In this document: positions 1-9,283 of the stretch, piece by piece
Numbering within the stretch: position 1 is the stretch's first letter
Layout: every line of letters starts with the position of its first letter
Source: Alteromonas abrolhosensis
Lineage (GTDB): Bacteria; Pseudomonadota; Gammaproteobacteria; Enterobacterales; Alteromonadaceae
Reading direction: 5' to 3'
DNA: 64,000 nt
Assembly (NCBI RefSeq): GCF_001953635.1
Contig: NZ_MEJH01000013.1
Coordinates: forward strand, 1-64,000
Position numbers and translations under genes: made by a program
The notes under the pieces: generated by a model
Database searches by the model: none
The model's input: the letters and a program-made list of their open reading frames with translations, nothing else
What the model was told of the DNA's origin: nothing

Positions 1-102
1 GATACGGTACCACCTGACTCCATTCCGAACTCAGAAGTGAAACGTATTAGCGCCGATGGTAGTGTGGGGTTTCCCCATGTGAGAGTAGGACACTGCCAGG
101 TC
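1..102 (+). rRNA. rrf: 5S ribosomal RNA, 3' portion (5' end outside window)
   Basis: The sequence matches the conserved 5S rRNA body: CCGAACTCAGAAGTGAAAC, then GCGCCGATGGTAGTGTGGGG, then a 3' end GAGAGTAGGACACTGCCAGG. By alignment from memory with the 120-nt E. coli 5S gene, about 18 nt of the 5' end lie before the window. An rRNA operon in the 16S-23S-5S order is therefore expected immediately upstream. A terminator follows within 15 nt, so this is the last gene of that operon. Confidence 0.95.
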
Positions 103-112
103 CCATTAAAAG

Positions 113-137
113 AAACCCGCCTAACGGCGGGTTTTTT
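113..137 (+). terminator. Intrinsic terminator of the rRNA operon
   Basis: The arms CCCGCC and GGCGGG (116-121 and 126-131) enclose a TAAC loop and are followed by six T residues. It sits directly after the 5S gene. Confidence 0.9.
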
Positions 138-160
138 GCGTCTGGAAGAAACAAAAAAAT

Positions 161-173
161 GGGGTCAGAGTAC
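161..173 (+). repeat. Solo copy of GGGGTCAGAGTAC word
   Basis: This is a single forward copy of the 13-bp word that recurs through 161-863. No inverted partner lies between it and the next forward copy at 210. Confidence 0.75.
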
Positions 174-209
174 ATTAACCGCCAATTCCTACCAGCAAAA
201 CCTCAAAAT

Positions 210-304
210 GGGGTCAGAGTACTTTATTACCCAAATCATAAGAACCAAGCCAAAGTACCCTTATCCTCCAATGAAGAAAAATAAGAGAAATGTACTCCGT
301 CCCC
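210..304. repeat. Inverted-repeat element A (degenerate right end)
   Basis: The left end is GGGGTCAGAGTAC (210-222). The right end is the imperfect inverse GTACTCCGTCCCC (292-304). About 70 bp of unrelated, non-coding sequence lie between the ends. Confidence 0.7.
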
Positions 305-433
305 AACATTAAAATGTGTTTTTCCGCGACTGCACTCTTTACCAGCTCAAGTCACTGTGAAAGTTTCATTTATCGAATAGTTTAAGGCGCACAAACTCCA
401 ACACAAACATCAGTCTCTTCACTCAGGAGTAAA

Positions 434-492
434 GGGGTCAGAGTACTTTTTGGCTCTCACTCTCGTTAACAAAAGAAATGTACTCTGACCCC
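434..492. repeat. Inverted-repeat element B (59 bp, perfect ends)
   Basis: GGGGTCAGAGTAC (434-446) is followed 33 nt later by its exact inverse complement GTACTCTGACCCC (480-492). The left end continues into a T run and the right end is preceded by AAGAAAT, as in element C. The middle is AT-rich and non-coding. Confidence 0.85.
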
Positions 493-593
493 AAAATTGA
501 GGCGAGTTTCACTTCGACCGCTTTCAATGTTTAGACAGTGTCAGGCCGCATTGCATAAATAGCTTACACAATTGAACAGCTTAAAATAATAAA

Positions 594-653
594 GGGGTCA
601 GAGTACTTTTTAATATTCACACTTATTAAAACGAAGAAATGTACTCTGACCCC
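594..653. repeat. Inverted-repeat element C (60 bp, perfect ends)
   Basis: GGGGTCAGAGTAC (594-606) and the exact inverse GTACTCTGACCCC (641-653) enclose 34 nt. It has the same layout and flanking bases as element B, but the centre differs, so only the ends are conserved. Confidence 0.85.
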
Positions 654-773
654 ATTTTTATGGGTTTAGATAGATCGGCTCTCTATGCCTGTGGTGTGTG
701 TAATAACGAGTTTGAATATGAACTAGAAAACTATTGTTCGCAGATTAGGCACAAGTATTAAAGATTCTAAATA

Positions 774-863
774 GGGGCAGAGTAATTAAAGTCTCAACTT
801 TTTATGAGCTTGAAATATGCTCCGGACTCATTTGTTAGATATGTAAAAATGTACTCTGACCCC
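774..863. repeat. Inverted-repeat element D (degenerate left end)
   Basis: The left end is decayed (GGGGCAGAGTAA, from 774). The right end is a perfect GTACTCTGACCCC (851-863). The whole stretch from 141 to 1004 has no credible gene; these repeats are its main content, and the ilvE promoter must lie in its last part. Confidence 0.7.
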
Positions 864-1004
864 ATAATTTTTTGTGTTGTCAGTATTTGTAGACATTCTT
901 ATTCGATAAAAGCCTTAATAGATCTGACTTACTTTTAGCAAACTGAGCGTTTTTTGGTAAACTCTGTCGGGTATTTTTCTAGTTGAAGTAAATAGGACGA
1001 ACTA

Positions 1005-2006
1005 ATGGCCGTATTCGGTACAGTATTCATGCCACAAATGGCACTTGCTACCTTTGTCAACGATAAGTGGACTGACACCGAATTTGTCAGCTCTGATAGT
1101 ATTCAGCTTCATCCTGGTGCACATGTACTTCATTACTCGAGTACATGTTTTGAAGGCTTAAAAGCATTTAAGCACGAAGATGGCAGCATCAACATTTTCA
1201 GAATGGATAAGAATATTGAGCGCTTCGCTCAAAGTAGCCGTCTACTCAACTTGCCTGAAATAGACAAATCGCAAGTAGAGAAAATGATCATTGATATCGT
1301 CGCTAAATATGCGTCTGAAGTACCAGAGCCTCCGGGCTCTATGTATATCCGTCCTACGCATATCGGCACAGAAGCGTCTATCGGTAAAGCGGCAGCGCCA
1401 TCGGCAAGTTCTATGTTATACGTCCTGTTATCGCCAGTTGGTGACTACTTTGCTGGCGGCCTTAAACCACTTCGCTTGTTGCTAGACGAAACAGGCATGC
1501 GCTGTGCGCCGCATATGGGAATGGTAAAAAGTGGTGGTAACTATGCCAGCGCGTTGCCTCCTATTCTGAAAGCCCGTGCTGAAGTACAGGCCGATCAAAT
1601 TCTGTTCTGCCCTAATGGTGATGTTCAAGAAACAGGTGCTGCGAACTTCTTGCTTATCGATGGTGATGAAATCATTACCAAAGGCCTAGACACTAGCTTT
1701 TTACACGGCGTAACTCGTGCAACGATTCTTCAAATCGCCGAAGACCACGGCATGAAGGTTAGCGAGCGTGATATTACGGTAGAAGAGCTTCTAGAGCGTT
1801 CGGCAAAGCCAAATACTGAAGCGGCGCTGTCTGGTACAGCTGCAGTACTTACGCCAGTAGGTACATTTATCCACAACGATAAAGAGTATCAAGTAGGTAG
1901 CGGAGAAGCTGGCCCTGTTACGATGAAACTTAGACAAGCGTTAAATGATATCCAATGGGGTAAAGCCGAAGATAAGCACAACTGGTTGGTTAAAGTACCT
2001 AACTAA
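1005..2006 (+). CDS. ilvE: Branched-chain amino acid aminotransferase (group II)
   Basis: This PLP-dependent class IV aminotransferase catalyses the last step of leucine, isoleucine and valine synthesis and the first step of their breakdown, with 2-oxoglutarate/glutamate as partner. The 333-residue length and sequence fit the group II type, which resembles the eukaryotic enzymes; E. coli IlvE is shorter, at about 309 residues. The cofactor lysine is K175 in the motif VKSGGNYASAL. YIRPTHIGTE and the C-terminal EAALSGTAAVLTPVG block are also typical. The start ATG has AGGACG seven bases upstream. The gene stands alone between the repeat array and a shared terminator. Confidence 0.93.
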   Translation: MAVFGTVFMPQMALATFVNDKWTDTEFVSSDSIQLHPGAHVLHYSSTCFEGLKAFKHEDGSINIFRMDKNIERFAQSSRLLNLPEIDKSQVEKMIIDIVAKYASEVPEPPGSMYIRPTHIGTEASIGKAAAPSASSMLYVLLSPVGDYFAGGLKPLRLLLDETGMRCAPHMGMVKSGGNYASALPPILKARAEVQADQILFCPNGDVQETGAANFLLIDGDEIITKGLDTSFLHGVTRATILQIAEDHGMKVSERDITVEELLERSAKPNTEAALSGTAAVLTPVGTFIHNDKEYQVGSGEAGPVTMKLRQALNDIQWGKAEDKHNWLVKVPN

Positions 2007-2018
2007 TCTGACACCCAT

Positions 2019-2047
2019 AAAAAAGCCTGCTAACGCAGGCTTTTTGG
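2019..2047. terminator. Bidirectional terminator between ilvE and gpmA
   Basis: The arms AAGCCTGC and GCAGGCTT flank a TAAC-type loop, with A residues on one side and T residues on the other. It can end both converging transcripts. Confidence 0.9.
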
Positions 2048-2065
2048 TATTATAAGGGTACTCGA

Positions 2066-2812
2066 TTACTTCGCTTTGCCTTGCTTAGCGACTGCATCCA
2101 TCATTGCTTTGATAGCGTCAGCATCGCCAAGATACTCTTTAGAGATTGGCTTAAGGTTTTCATCTAGTTCGTATACAAGTGGTACGCCTGTAGGAATGTT
2201 CAGACCTAGTACTTCTTCGTCTGACATACCATCAAGGTACTTAACAAGGGCACGAAGACTGTTGCCGTGCGCAGCAATAATTACGCGCTTGCCCGCTTGG
2301 ATATCTGGACGAATAACGTCATGCCAGTACGGTAGTACACGTTCAATAGTAAGCTTCAGACTCTCACCACGTGGTAAGATATCTGAATCAACATTGTGGT
2401 AACGCGGATCGTGGCCTGGGAAGTGCTCGCTGTCATCTTCTACGGCTGGAGGTGGAATGTCGAAGCTACGACGCCAGATTTTTACCTGTTCTTCACCGTG
2501 CTTGGCTGCAGTCTCAGCTTTGTCTAAACCAGTAAGTGCACCGTAATGACGTTCGTTCAAGCGCCAGTGACGCTCTACTGGAAGGTAGTGCTGACCCATC
2601 TCTTCAAGTGCAATGTTAAGTGTTTTAATTGCGCGAAGAAGTACAGACGTATACGCCTGATCGAATGTAAATCCAGCATCTTTAAGAAGCTGACCTGCGG
2701 TCTTTGCTTGTGCTACACCAGTGTCGGTCAAGTCAACGTCGTGCCAGCCTGTGAAACGGTTTTCCAAGTTCCACTGACTTTCTCCATGACGAATAAGTAC
2801 CAATTTATACAT
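2066..2812 (-). CDS. gpmA: 2,3-bisphosphoglycerate-dependent phosphoglycerate mutase
   Basis: This enzyme interconverts 3- and 2-phosphoglycerate in glycolysis and gluconeogenesis. The N-terminus carries the histidine phosphatase motif [10 protein letters not shown], with H9 as the phosphorylated histidine. [29 protein letters not shown] and the second catalytic histidine in [16 protein letters not shown] are all present. At 248 residues it matches the usual length for the cofactor-dependent form (about 250). It is a single cytosolic gene that converges on ilvE. Confidence 0.96.
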   Translation of the reverse strand: MYKLVLIRHGESQWNLENRFTGWHDVDLTDTGVAQAKTAGQLLKDAGFTFDQAYTSVLLRAIKTLNIALEEMGQHYLPVERHWRLNERHYGALTGLDKAETAAKHGEEQVKIWRRSFDIPPPAVEDDSEHFPGHDPRYHNVDSDILPRGESLKLTIERVLPYWHDVIRPDIQAGKRVIIAAHGNSLRALVKYLDGMSDEEVLGLNIPTGVPLVYELDENLKPISKEYLGDADAIKAMMDAVAKQGKAK

Positions 2813-2989
2813 AGTTGGGTTACCTGCGGCGTTTGAGTGAAATAGTCTGAGATATTTCCAGTAATTGGACGTTCAGACGTATATTTAAAAATCTGCTGTT
2901 ATCATCCTTGATCGGCGCTTAAAAATCCAGTTTATGCTAGTACAAAATCGCAGGTAAGACGTCTGTACATCGTCATAATTTTAGAATGG

Positions 2990-3451
2990 TTAAATAAAGC
3001 AGGTAAGGTCTGGATGAGCCACTTTTATCCACTCTTGCATAGCTGGCTCTTCAATGAAACTAAAGTCTTCAAAGTCAAACCCCGGTGCCACTGAACACCC
3101 CACAAGTGAATAGTCACCCATGGTTGCAGCTGCTTGGAAATTTCCCGCTTTTACTACTTCGACATATTCATTATTTTGGCCACCGATACGGCGTTCCCAC
3201 AATTGTTGTTTTTGTAGCTGAAACAGCTGCAAAGGTGCCCCTTCGTAGTGATTCCATACTTCATCATGTAATACACGATGAAAACGACTGACTTGTCCCT
3301 TCAATAAAAGAAAGTAAATGTGGGTGAGTGCGGGGCGATTAGCGCCGTGCACGAAAGATTTAGTTTCATTTTCAGAGCGGAAAACCTGACGGTAGTATCC
3401 TCCCTCGGGATGAGGCGCAAGGTTGTACTTCTTAACTAGCGGGTGTGCCAT
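2990..3451 (-). CDS. DUF985 family cupin protein
   Basis: The 153-residue protein fits the DUF985 (Cupin_5) family: it begins with LVKKYNLAPHPEGGYYRQVFRS, and has YFLLLKGQVSRFHRV and DEVWNHYEGAPLQLF in the family order, then a C-terminal GCSVAPGFDFEDFSF. It is a single cupin barrel of about 150 residues. No catalytic function is established for the family, and none is claimed here. No strong ribosome binding site is visible before the ATG. The gene is alone, 177 bp upstream of gpmA on the same strand. Confidence 0.85.
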   Translation of the reverse strand: MAHPLVKKYNLAPHPEGGYYRQVFRSENETKSFVHGANRPALTHIYFLLLKGQVSRFHRVLHDEVWNHYEGAPLQLFQLQKQQLWERRIGGQNNEYVEVVKAGNFQAAATMGDYSLVGCSVAPGFDFEDFSFIEEPAMQEWIKVAHPDLTCFI

Positions 3452-3951
3452 GATAACTTCGTTATTATTGTTATTGCTTACTACGAATGCCTGATTATCT
3501 TCAAGACGTTCTGAGCGCGCACTAAGACATTAAGCGTTTGACCATCTTTTAAGCATACCGTTTACCAGCATATAAGAAAATAGAAATGTTGCATATTTGT
3601 AAATCACAACACAATATTACCCTTTCCGCCGAGTAGATTTGATAGATACTTTTACAAAGGCAGTGAGTAGCAGACACAAACGCATTATGCACAATTATTA
3701 ATCGGTGGCATTTGTTACTGACATTGTTTCCTTACGAAGTCTTATATCGAGCATAAACAATATTGCTGCTCTTAAATAGCGACCTTGAAAAAAGCGAGGT
3801 CAAAGCTACTCACAGGTGAACTTTTTTTCATGTTTAAGCCGTACAAACTAGAAAATAAGGCGACAAACAATTACACGTCGCGCGTTTCTTGCGTTAGCAA
3901 AATTTAAACGTATACATTATTCACGAACAGGCAAAGAAGGATGGAGAGCGT
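3452..3951. other. 500-bp gene-free divergent region (DUF985 / acnA)
   Basis: No plausible coding sequence is seen on either strand. It must hold the promoters of the DUF985 gene and acnA. I cannot identify a convincing -35/-10 pair or operator by eye. Confidence 0.5.
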
Positions 3952-6669
3952 ATGACATATAAGTCTTTTTCGCAGCTTGAAGTAAACGGCAAAAACTTCA
4001 AGGCGGTTAACTTTGACGGTATAGGCAGTAAATATGCGCTCGACAGGCTTCCGTTTTGTATCAAAATTCTGTTGGAAAACCTGATTCGCCACGAAGATCA
4101 AGAGTTTGTTAGTAGCAACGATATTGAACAAGTTGCTAAATGGGATACCGCGAATCATGTTGATCACGAAGTGTCGTTCGTACCTGCCCGCGTAATTCTT
4201 CAGGATTTTACAGGCGTGCCCGCAATTGTAGATTTAGCGGCTATGCGAGATGCGGTCAATCGTTTAGGTGGTGATGCACAAGCAATTAATCCATTAAATC
4301 CAGTAGAACTGGTTATCGACCACTCGGTAATGGTGGATCACTTTGCTGAAGAGAATGCACTTGAAAAGAATACTGACATTGAAATTCAGCGAAACAGAGA
4401 GCGCTATCAGTTTCTGAAATGGGGTCAGTCTAGCTTTGATAACTTCAAAGTGGTTCCCCCCGGTCGCGGTATTGTGCACCAGGTTAACCTAGAGTACCTG
4501 GCTCGTTGCGCGTTTACTAAGGAACAGGATGGAGAAACGTTGGTTTACCCAGATACCTTAGTAGGAACAGATTCGCATACCACTATGATTAATGGCCTTG
4601 GCGTACTAGGCTGGGGTGTGGGAGGCATTGAAGCAGAAGCGGCGATGCTGGGTCAACCAGTAACAATGTTATTACCGAAAGTGGTTGGCTTCAGGCTTTC
4701 AGGTAAATTACCTGCTGGCGTAACTGCCACCGACATGGTGCTAACTATCACTCAACAACTACGTGAACATGGCGTTGTTGGAAAGTTTGTAGAATTCTAC
4801 GGCCCAGGCCTTAAGCATCTTACTACGGCAGACCGTGCCACCATTGCAAACATGGCGCCCGAATATGGTGCTACTTGCGGTATCTTCCCAATTGATGACG
4901 TAGCATTAGACTACCTTCGACTCACCGGCCGAGACGAAGACCAAATTGCACTTGTTGAGGAATACGCGAAATTCAGTCACTTATGGCACGACGATCATTC
5001 AAAAGATGCGCAATATCATGAAACTCTTGAACTAAACTTAGATGAAGTTGTTCCTTCACTTGCTGGACCTAAGCGTCCCCAAGATAGAATTGCCCTCGAT
5101 AAAGCAGCCGAAGCATTCAAAGAATGGCATCGTACGCAGATTGACGTGAAAGTGCTTGATGAAGAAACCGACTTAATTGCAGAAGCGGGCTTAGGCACGA
5201 CTGACGAGGTGGACGAAGAGCACGATTCATTCGTGGAGTTCAGAGGAAGCAAGTTCAACTTAGAAGATGGCGCTATTGTAATTGCTGCTATCACCAGCTG
5301 TACTAATACATCGAACCCATCGGTACTTGTTGGCGCGGGTTTACTCGCTAAGAAAGCTGCGGAAAAAGGGCTAACCCGCAAACCGTGGGTTAAAACTTCA
5401 TTAGCACCTGGTTCTCAGGTTGTAACTCAGTATTTGGAAGATGCTGGTCTTATGGACCCGCTTGAAGCATTAGGTTTCAACTTGGTTGGCTACGGCTGTA
5501 CTACATGTATTGGTAACTCTGGGCCACTTCCCGACGCCATTACTGACGCCATTAGAAAAGCGAAGCTCACAGTAACATCAGTATTATCTGGTAACCGTAA
5601 TTTCGAAGGACGTATCCATCCTGATGTGGCTGCAAACTACCTAGCGTCTCCACCACTGGTGGTTGCCTATGCGCTAGCTGGGAATATGAATGTAGATATT
5701 ACTAAAGAGCCGTTAGGTCAGGCGAGAGATGGTTCTCCGGTATACTTAAAAGACATCTGGCCAACCGAAGACGAGATTCAGCAATACATAGCTGAAAACG
5801 TTACCGGTGATTTGTTTAAAGAAAAGTATGCAGATGTATTTAAAGGAAGCGGCGAGTGGAATGAACTGCAAGTCAGTAAGACATCCGTATACGACTGGCC
5901 AGAATCTACCTATATAAAACATCCGCCTTTCTTTGAAGTAATGGGTAAAGAGCCAGAAGCGTTGTCGGCAATCGAAAATGCGAGATGCTTGGTTAAGGTG
6001 GGCGATTCAATCACTACAGACCATATTTCTCCAGCCGGTGCTATTGCAGAGGATAGCCCTGCTGGCGAGTACCTACAGGCGCAAGGCGTTGAGCCAAAAG
6101 ACTTTAACTCTTACGGGTCTCGCCGCGGTAACCACGAGGTTATGATGAGAGGTACGTTTGCTAACGTGCGTCTTCAAAACCAACTGGCACCTGGGACGAG
6201 AGGCAGTGCCACCACACACTTCCCAAGTGGCGACAGCATGTCTATTTTCCACGCCGCTATGCGCTATAAAGACGATGGCGTACCTGCCATTGTCATTGGC
6301 GGAAAAGAGTACGGTACTGGTTCAAGCCGAGATTGGGCAGCTAAAGGCCCTTCTTTAATGGGTGTGAAAGCAGTATTAGCCGAAAGCTATGAACGTATTC
6401 ACCGTTCGAATCTGATTGGAATGGGTATCTTACCGCTTCAATTTAAACAAGGTGAAAGCGCAAGTGCTTTAGGATTAAAAGGTAATGAGACCTTCTCTAT
6501 CAGCGCAGTTGAACGAGGGCAGTCTGAAGTTGAAGTAAAAGCCGTCTCTGACGAGGGGCAAACAACCACCTTTATGATGGATATCAGAATTGATACATCA
6601 AACGAGTTTACCTACTTCGAAAACGGCGGAATTCTGCATTATGTGATTAGAGAGTACTTGAAGAAGTAA
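3952..6669 (+). CDS. acnA: Aconitate hydratase A
   Basis: This is a TCA-cycle aconitase that converts citrate to isocitrate through cis-aconitate. At 905 residues it fits the AcnA/IRP-type monomer (E. coli AcnA has 891). The [4Fe-4S] ligands are C450 (ITSCTNTSNP) and C516/C519 (GYGCTTCIGNSGPL). VGTDSHTTMINGLGVLGWGV and the swivel-domain GSSRDWAAKGP motif are also present. A GGATGGAGAG ribosome site precedes the ATG. The gene is monocistronic and converges on the GspE-like gene. Confidence 0.96.
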   Translation: MTYKSFSQLEVNGKNFKAVNFDGIGSKYALDRLPFCIKILLENLIRHEDQEFVSSNDIEQVAKWDTANHVDHEVSFVPARVILQDFTGVPAIVDLAAMRDAVNRLGGDAQAINPLNPVELVIDHSVMVDHFAEENALEKNTDIEIQRNRERYQFLKWGQSSFDNFKVVPPGRGIVHQVNLEYLARCAFTKEQDGETLVYPDTLVGTDSHTTMINGLGVLGWGVGGIEAEAAMLGQPVTMLLPKVVGFRLSGKLPAGVTATDMVLTITQQLREHGVVGKFVEFYGPGLKHLTTADRATIANMAPEYGATCGIFPIDDVALDYLRLTGRDEDQIALVEEYAKFSHLWHDDHSKDAQYHETLELNLDEVVPSLAGPKRPQDRIALDKAAEAFKEWHRTQIDVKVLDEETDLIAEAGLGTTDEVDEEHDSFVEFRGSKFNLEDGAIVIAAITSCTNTSNPSVLVGAGLLAKKAAEKGLTRKPWVKTSLAPGSQVVTQYLEDAGLMDPLEALGFNLVGYGCTTCIGNSGPLPDAITDAIRKAKLTVTSVLSGNRNFEGRIHPDVAANYLASPPLVVAYALAGNMNVDITKEPLGQARDGSPVYLKDIWPTEDEIQQYIAENVTGDLFKEKYADVFKGSGEWNELQVSKTSVYDWPESTYIKHPPFFEVMGKEPEALSAIENARCLVKVGDSITTDHISPAGAIAEDSPAGEYLQAQGVEPKDFNSYGSRRGNHEVMMRGTFANVRLQNQLAPGTRGSATTHFPSGDSMSIFHAAMRYKDDGVPAIVIGGKEYGTGSSRDWAAKGPSLMGVKAVLAESYERIHRSNLIGMGILPLQFKQGESASALGLKGNETFSISAVERGQSEVEVKAVSDEGQTTTFMMDIRIDTSNEFTYFENGGILHYVIREYLKK

Positions 6670-6686
6670 GTACGATAGCCATCGAG

Positions 6687-6708
6687 GGCAAGGGAGCAAT
6701 CCCTTGCC
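6687..6708. terminator. Stem-loop between acnA and the GspE-like gene
   Basis: A nine-base perfect stem (GGCAAGGGA / TCCCTTGCC) with a GCAA loop sits between the two converging genes. There is no T run on either side, so its strength as a terminator is doubtful. Confidence 0.5.
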
Positions 6709-6738
6709 TGAAGTGTTGTCGAAAACGTAAATTGAAGA

Positions 6739-8985
6739 TTAATCACCACCGATAATTTGAACTTGTGCAAGGTCGGTGTCGCCTTTAAGCACTTTGAAAA
6801 TTGCGTCTTGAACGAGAGTTCGCATGCCATCAGCAGCAGCCTGAGACTTCATATCGGCGACGCTGGCTTCTTTGTACACCATTGACCGAAGCTCTGGCGT
6901 CATGCCCAGTAATTCATGTACACCCGTTCTACCTTTGTAACCCGTATTTCCGCACTCTTCGCAGCCTTTCGCCCTGTATAACTCTAGTGGCGTCTGAATA
7001 TTAAGCTCTGCCATGTGCGCTTTACCGTACTGACGCTCAATAAAGGCCATATCGGTTTCAGTGGCTATGTACTTTTCTTTACAGTTACTACATAGCGTTC
7101 GAATAAGACGTTGAGCCAGTATGCCCACACAGGCATCTGAGAAGTTCACTGGGTCGAGACCCAAATCAAGTAAACGGGTAATTGTTTCAGGGGCTGAGTT
7201 GGTATGCAGTGTAGACAGTACCAAGTGACCGGTTAACGAGGCCTCGATACCTGCATGCGCGGTTTCTTTATCACGCATCTCACCAATAAGAATAATGTCA
7301 GGGTCGGCACGTAAGAATGCGCGCAGGGCAGCAGCAAAGTTAAAGCCAATCTTAGGGCTTACTTGAACCTGTTGTAGGCCGGGTTGCGTGATTTCCACCG
7401 GGTCCTCAGCTGTCCAAATTTTCTTTTCAGGCGTGTTTAAATATCCCAATATAGCGTGAAGCGTGGTGGTTTTACCTGAACCCGTCGGCCCAACAACGAG
7501 AAGAATGCCGTGAGGCTTCTTAATCATTTCTTCTAAACGCGCACGGTTGTTTGGTGCCAGGTTCATCTTATCTATAGGCATCGCACCGCCAGAGGCAAGA
7601 ATACGCATAACCACACCTTCACCGGCAACCGTAGGTATGGTGGCTACACGAACTTCAACAAGTTGCCCATTCATTCTGAAGGCGAGTTTGCCATCTTGTG
7701 GCACGCGTTTTTCAGCGATGTTCAAATTCGACATTATCTTTATGCGTGCAATAACCGCACTATGATGCGAATTGGGCACCTGGTTCATGTCGCGGCAAAC
7801 ACCGTCCACGCGCATACGCACGCGAGTGGGGGCGTTTTTCTCTGGGTCTATGTGAATATCTGAAGCATTTAAACGTTTAGCATCGTGAAGAATACGGCTT
7901 ACTAAGCGCACCACAGCAGGGGCGTCGTCCGACAGTTCATCGACTTGGTCTTCGTTGTCTTCAGAAGACGTACCAATCTCGTCGAGAATGTCACTCATCT
8001 CGCCTGGACCACCACCGCCGCTGTTTTCACCCAGGTATTGAAGAATTAAGCTTGGTAGGCTGACAGCTATTTCGTAGCTATCAATACCCATGGCGCTCTC
8101 TATTTCCATAAGTAGCGCCGCATTATTAGGTTCAGCCATCAACACTATGGGGTTGTCATGGGCATCGGCAATAACAGCCACATAGTTTCTTTTTAAATAA
8201 GAAACGTTCAGACGGCTTTCATTTTCGAACCTGTGGTATTTATCAGGTAAATAAGGAATGAATGGCACCTGATAATGAATAGAAAGTGAATTACCTATTT
8301 CCTCTTCAGGGATGCGATGTTCCGACACTAGTCGCTGAATGAGCGCTCTAATGTCTGGGGTCGAGTCTTGAATATCATTTAGGATTGCTTCGTCTAACAG
8401 ACTTTTATGAACCAGCAAATCGAAAGGGTTGTTGGTGCCGCCTAATTCAAATCTGAACTTGTCGCCAAGAATAAGTGCTAATGCATTACCTAGTTTTAAA
8501 TCTTCTTCGGTAAAACCACCGCTGACTTTGTTGATGATTTGAATAACACCCATCAACACGCCCGCATTCATTATAGGTACGCATAAAATGTTCTTGGTTT
8601 TAAAGTCATTGTCTTTGTCGAATTTGTCGGCAAAGCGAAGGCGCGGGTGAATGCTTTGAAGTAGAGCAGGATTATACGGGTCGTCAACAACCACTGCCCT
8701 TTGTGATAGGGCAACATAACCGGCAATCGACATCGGGCTAATAGGCACCTTTATTTCTAGTGTCTCTTTACCCGTTTTAAAGCGCGCAACCAAATCTTGA
8801 TGCTGACGTCGACGCTGAAAAATACTCATACGCTGGGCATCGAACAAACCGAGGATAATTGGCTCTAATAAACCGTACGCATCCAGTAACGTGGAATGGT
8901 TGTTTAAGATGCGTTTTATTTGTGCAAAAGTTTGCTGGTTATTCTCTACTTCCATATTCTCACTACTAATAATGTTGGCGCCCAT
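6739..8985 (-). CDS. GspE/PulE-family ATPase with N-terminal GAF domain
   Basis: This is a secretion/pilus-type traffic ATPase of 748 residues. A GAF-like segment occupies roughly residues 20-180 (ILCVPIMNAGVLMGVIQIINK), followed by a T2SSE N-terminal domain (about 205-300). The motor comes after an acidic linker: Walker A GPTGSGKTTT with K505, an Asp-box RADPDIILIGEMRD, a His-box STLHTNSA, and a Cys4 zinc site (CSNC and CEEC). The GAF domain is unusual for PilB/GspE and suggests ligand or cofactor control. No other secretion or pilus gene is nearby, so its partner machine is unknown. AAGGA touches the first ATG directly; the in-frame ATG at 8955, preceded by GTGAGAAT, may be the true start. 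Confidence 0.88.
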   Translation of the reverse strand: MGANIISSENMEVENNQQTFAQIKRILNNHSTLLDAYGLLEPIILGLFDAQRMSIFQRRRQHQDLVARFKTGKETLEIKVPISPMSIAGYVALSQRAVVVDDPYNPALLQSIHPRLRFADKFDKDNDFKTKNILCVPIMNAGVLMGVIQIINKVSGGFTEEDLKLGNALALILGDKFRFELGGTNNPFDLLVHKSLLDEAILNDIQDSTPDIRALIQRLVSEHRIPEEEIGNSLSIHYQVPFIPYLPDKYHRFENESRLNVSYLKRNYVAVIADAHDNPIVLMAEPNNAALLMEIESAMGIDSYEIAVSLPSLILQYLGENSGGGGPGEMSDILDEIGTSSEDNEDQVDELSDDAPAVVRLVSRILHDAKRLNASDIHIDPEKNAPTRVRMRVDGVCRDMNQVPNSHHSAVIARIKIMSNLNIAEKRVPQDGKLAFRMNGQLVEVRVATIPTVAGEGVVMRILASGGAMPIDKMNLAPNNRARLEEMIKKPHGILLVVGPTGSGKTTTLHAILGYLNTPEKKIWTAEDPVEITQPGLQQVQVSPKIGFNFAAALRAFLRADPDIILIGEMRDKETAHAGIEASLTGHLVLSTLHTNSAPETITRLLDLGLDPVNFSDACVGILAQRLIRTLCSNCKEKYIATETDMAFIERQYGKAHMAELNIQTPLELYRAKGCEECGNTGYKGRTGVHELLGMTPELRSMVYKEASVADMKSQAAADGMRTLVQDAIFKVLKGDTDLAQVQIIGGD

Positions 8986-9127
8986 TCCTTAATGCATTTG
9001 GCTTTATAAGCACTTATCAAGTTAGGGTAACAAGATATACCTATACCACGAAAGCAACAATACTACTTATAGACAGTTACATACACTGGTATAGCGTAAA
9101 AATATGTGTATAAAAAGCAATCTGCCA

Positions 9128-9165
9128 CTTGCATTGCTTCTGCCTTTCTGTATAATTCGCGCCCA
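9128..9165 (+). promoter_or_regulatory. Putative S10 operon promoter
   Basis: A perfect TATAAT (9151-9156) lies 16-17 bp after a TTGCAT-type -35 (from 9129). The following bases are GC-rich (TCGCGCCC), a discriminator often seen at stringently controlled promoters for rRNA and ribosomal proteins. Transcription would start near 9163, giving a leader of about 220 nt. Confidence 0.7.
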
Positions 9166-9283
9166 CTGCCCAATTAGGGCACGTAATTTTTAGCCGCGAC
9201 CTCACTGCTTTTAGGGTGGTTGCCGAAGTAACGGATTCATCATCACTGATTAGCCTGTTGCTGGCGTGCTAGAAAAAAGAACA

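Noticed and set aside
37..312. 91-codon open frame across the 5S rRNA gene and first repeats
   Set aside because: It overlaps the structured 5S RNA and its terminator, has no ribosome site, and its composition is not protein-like.
660..761. 33-codon frame with a CGVC pair and two more cysteine/histidine positions
   Set aside because: It resembles a zinc-ribbon scrap, but no ribosome site is present and it lies between repeat elements; chance cannot be excluded.
161..863. CRISPR array
   Set aside because: Repeats alternate in orientation, spacing is uneven, several copies are decayed and no cas genes are near.
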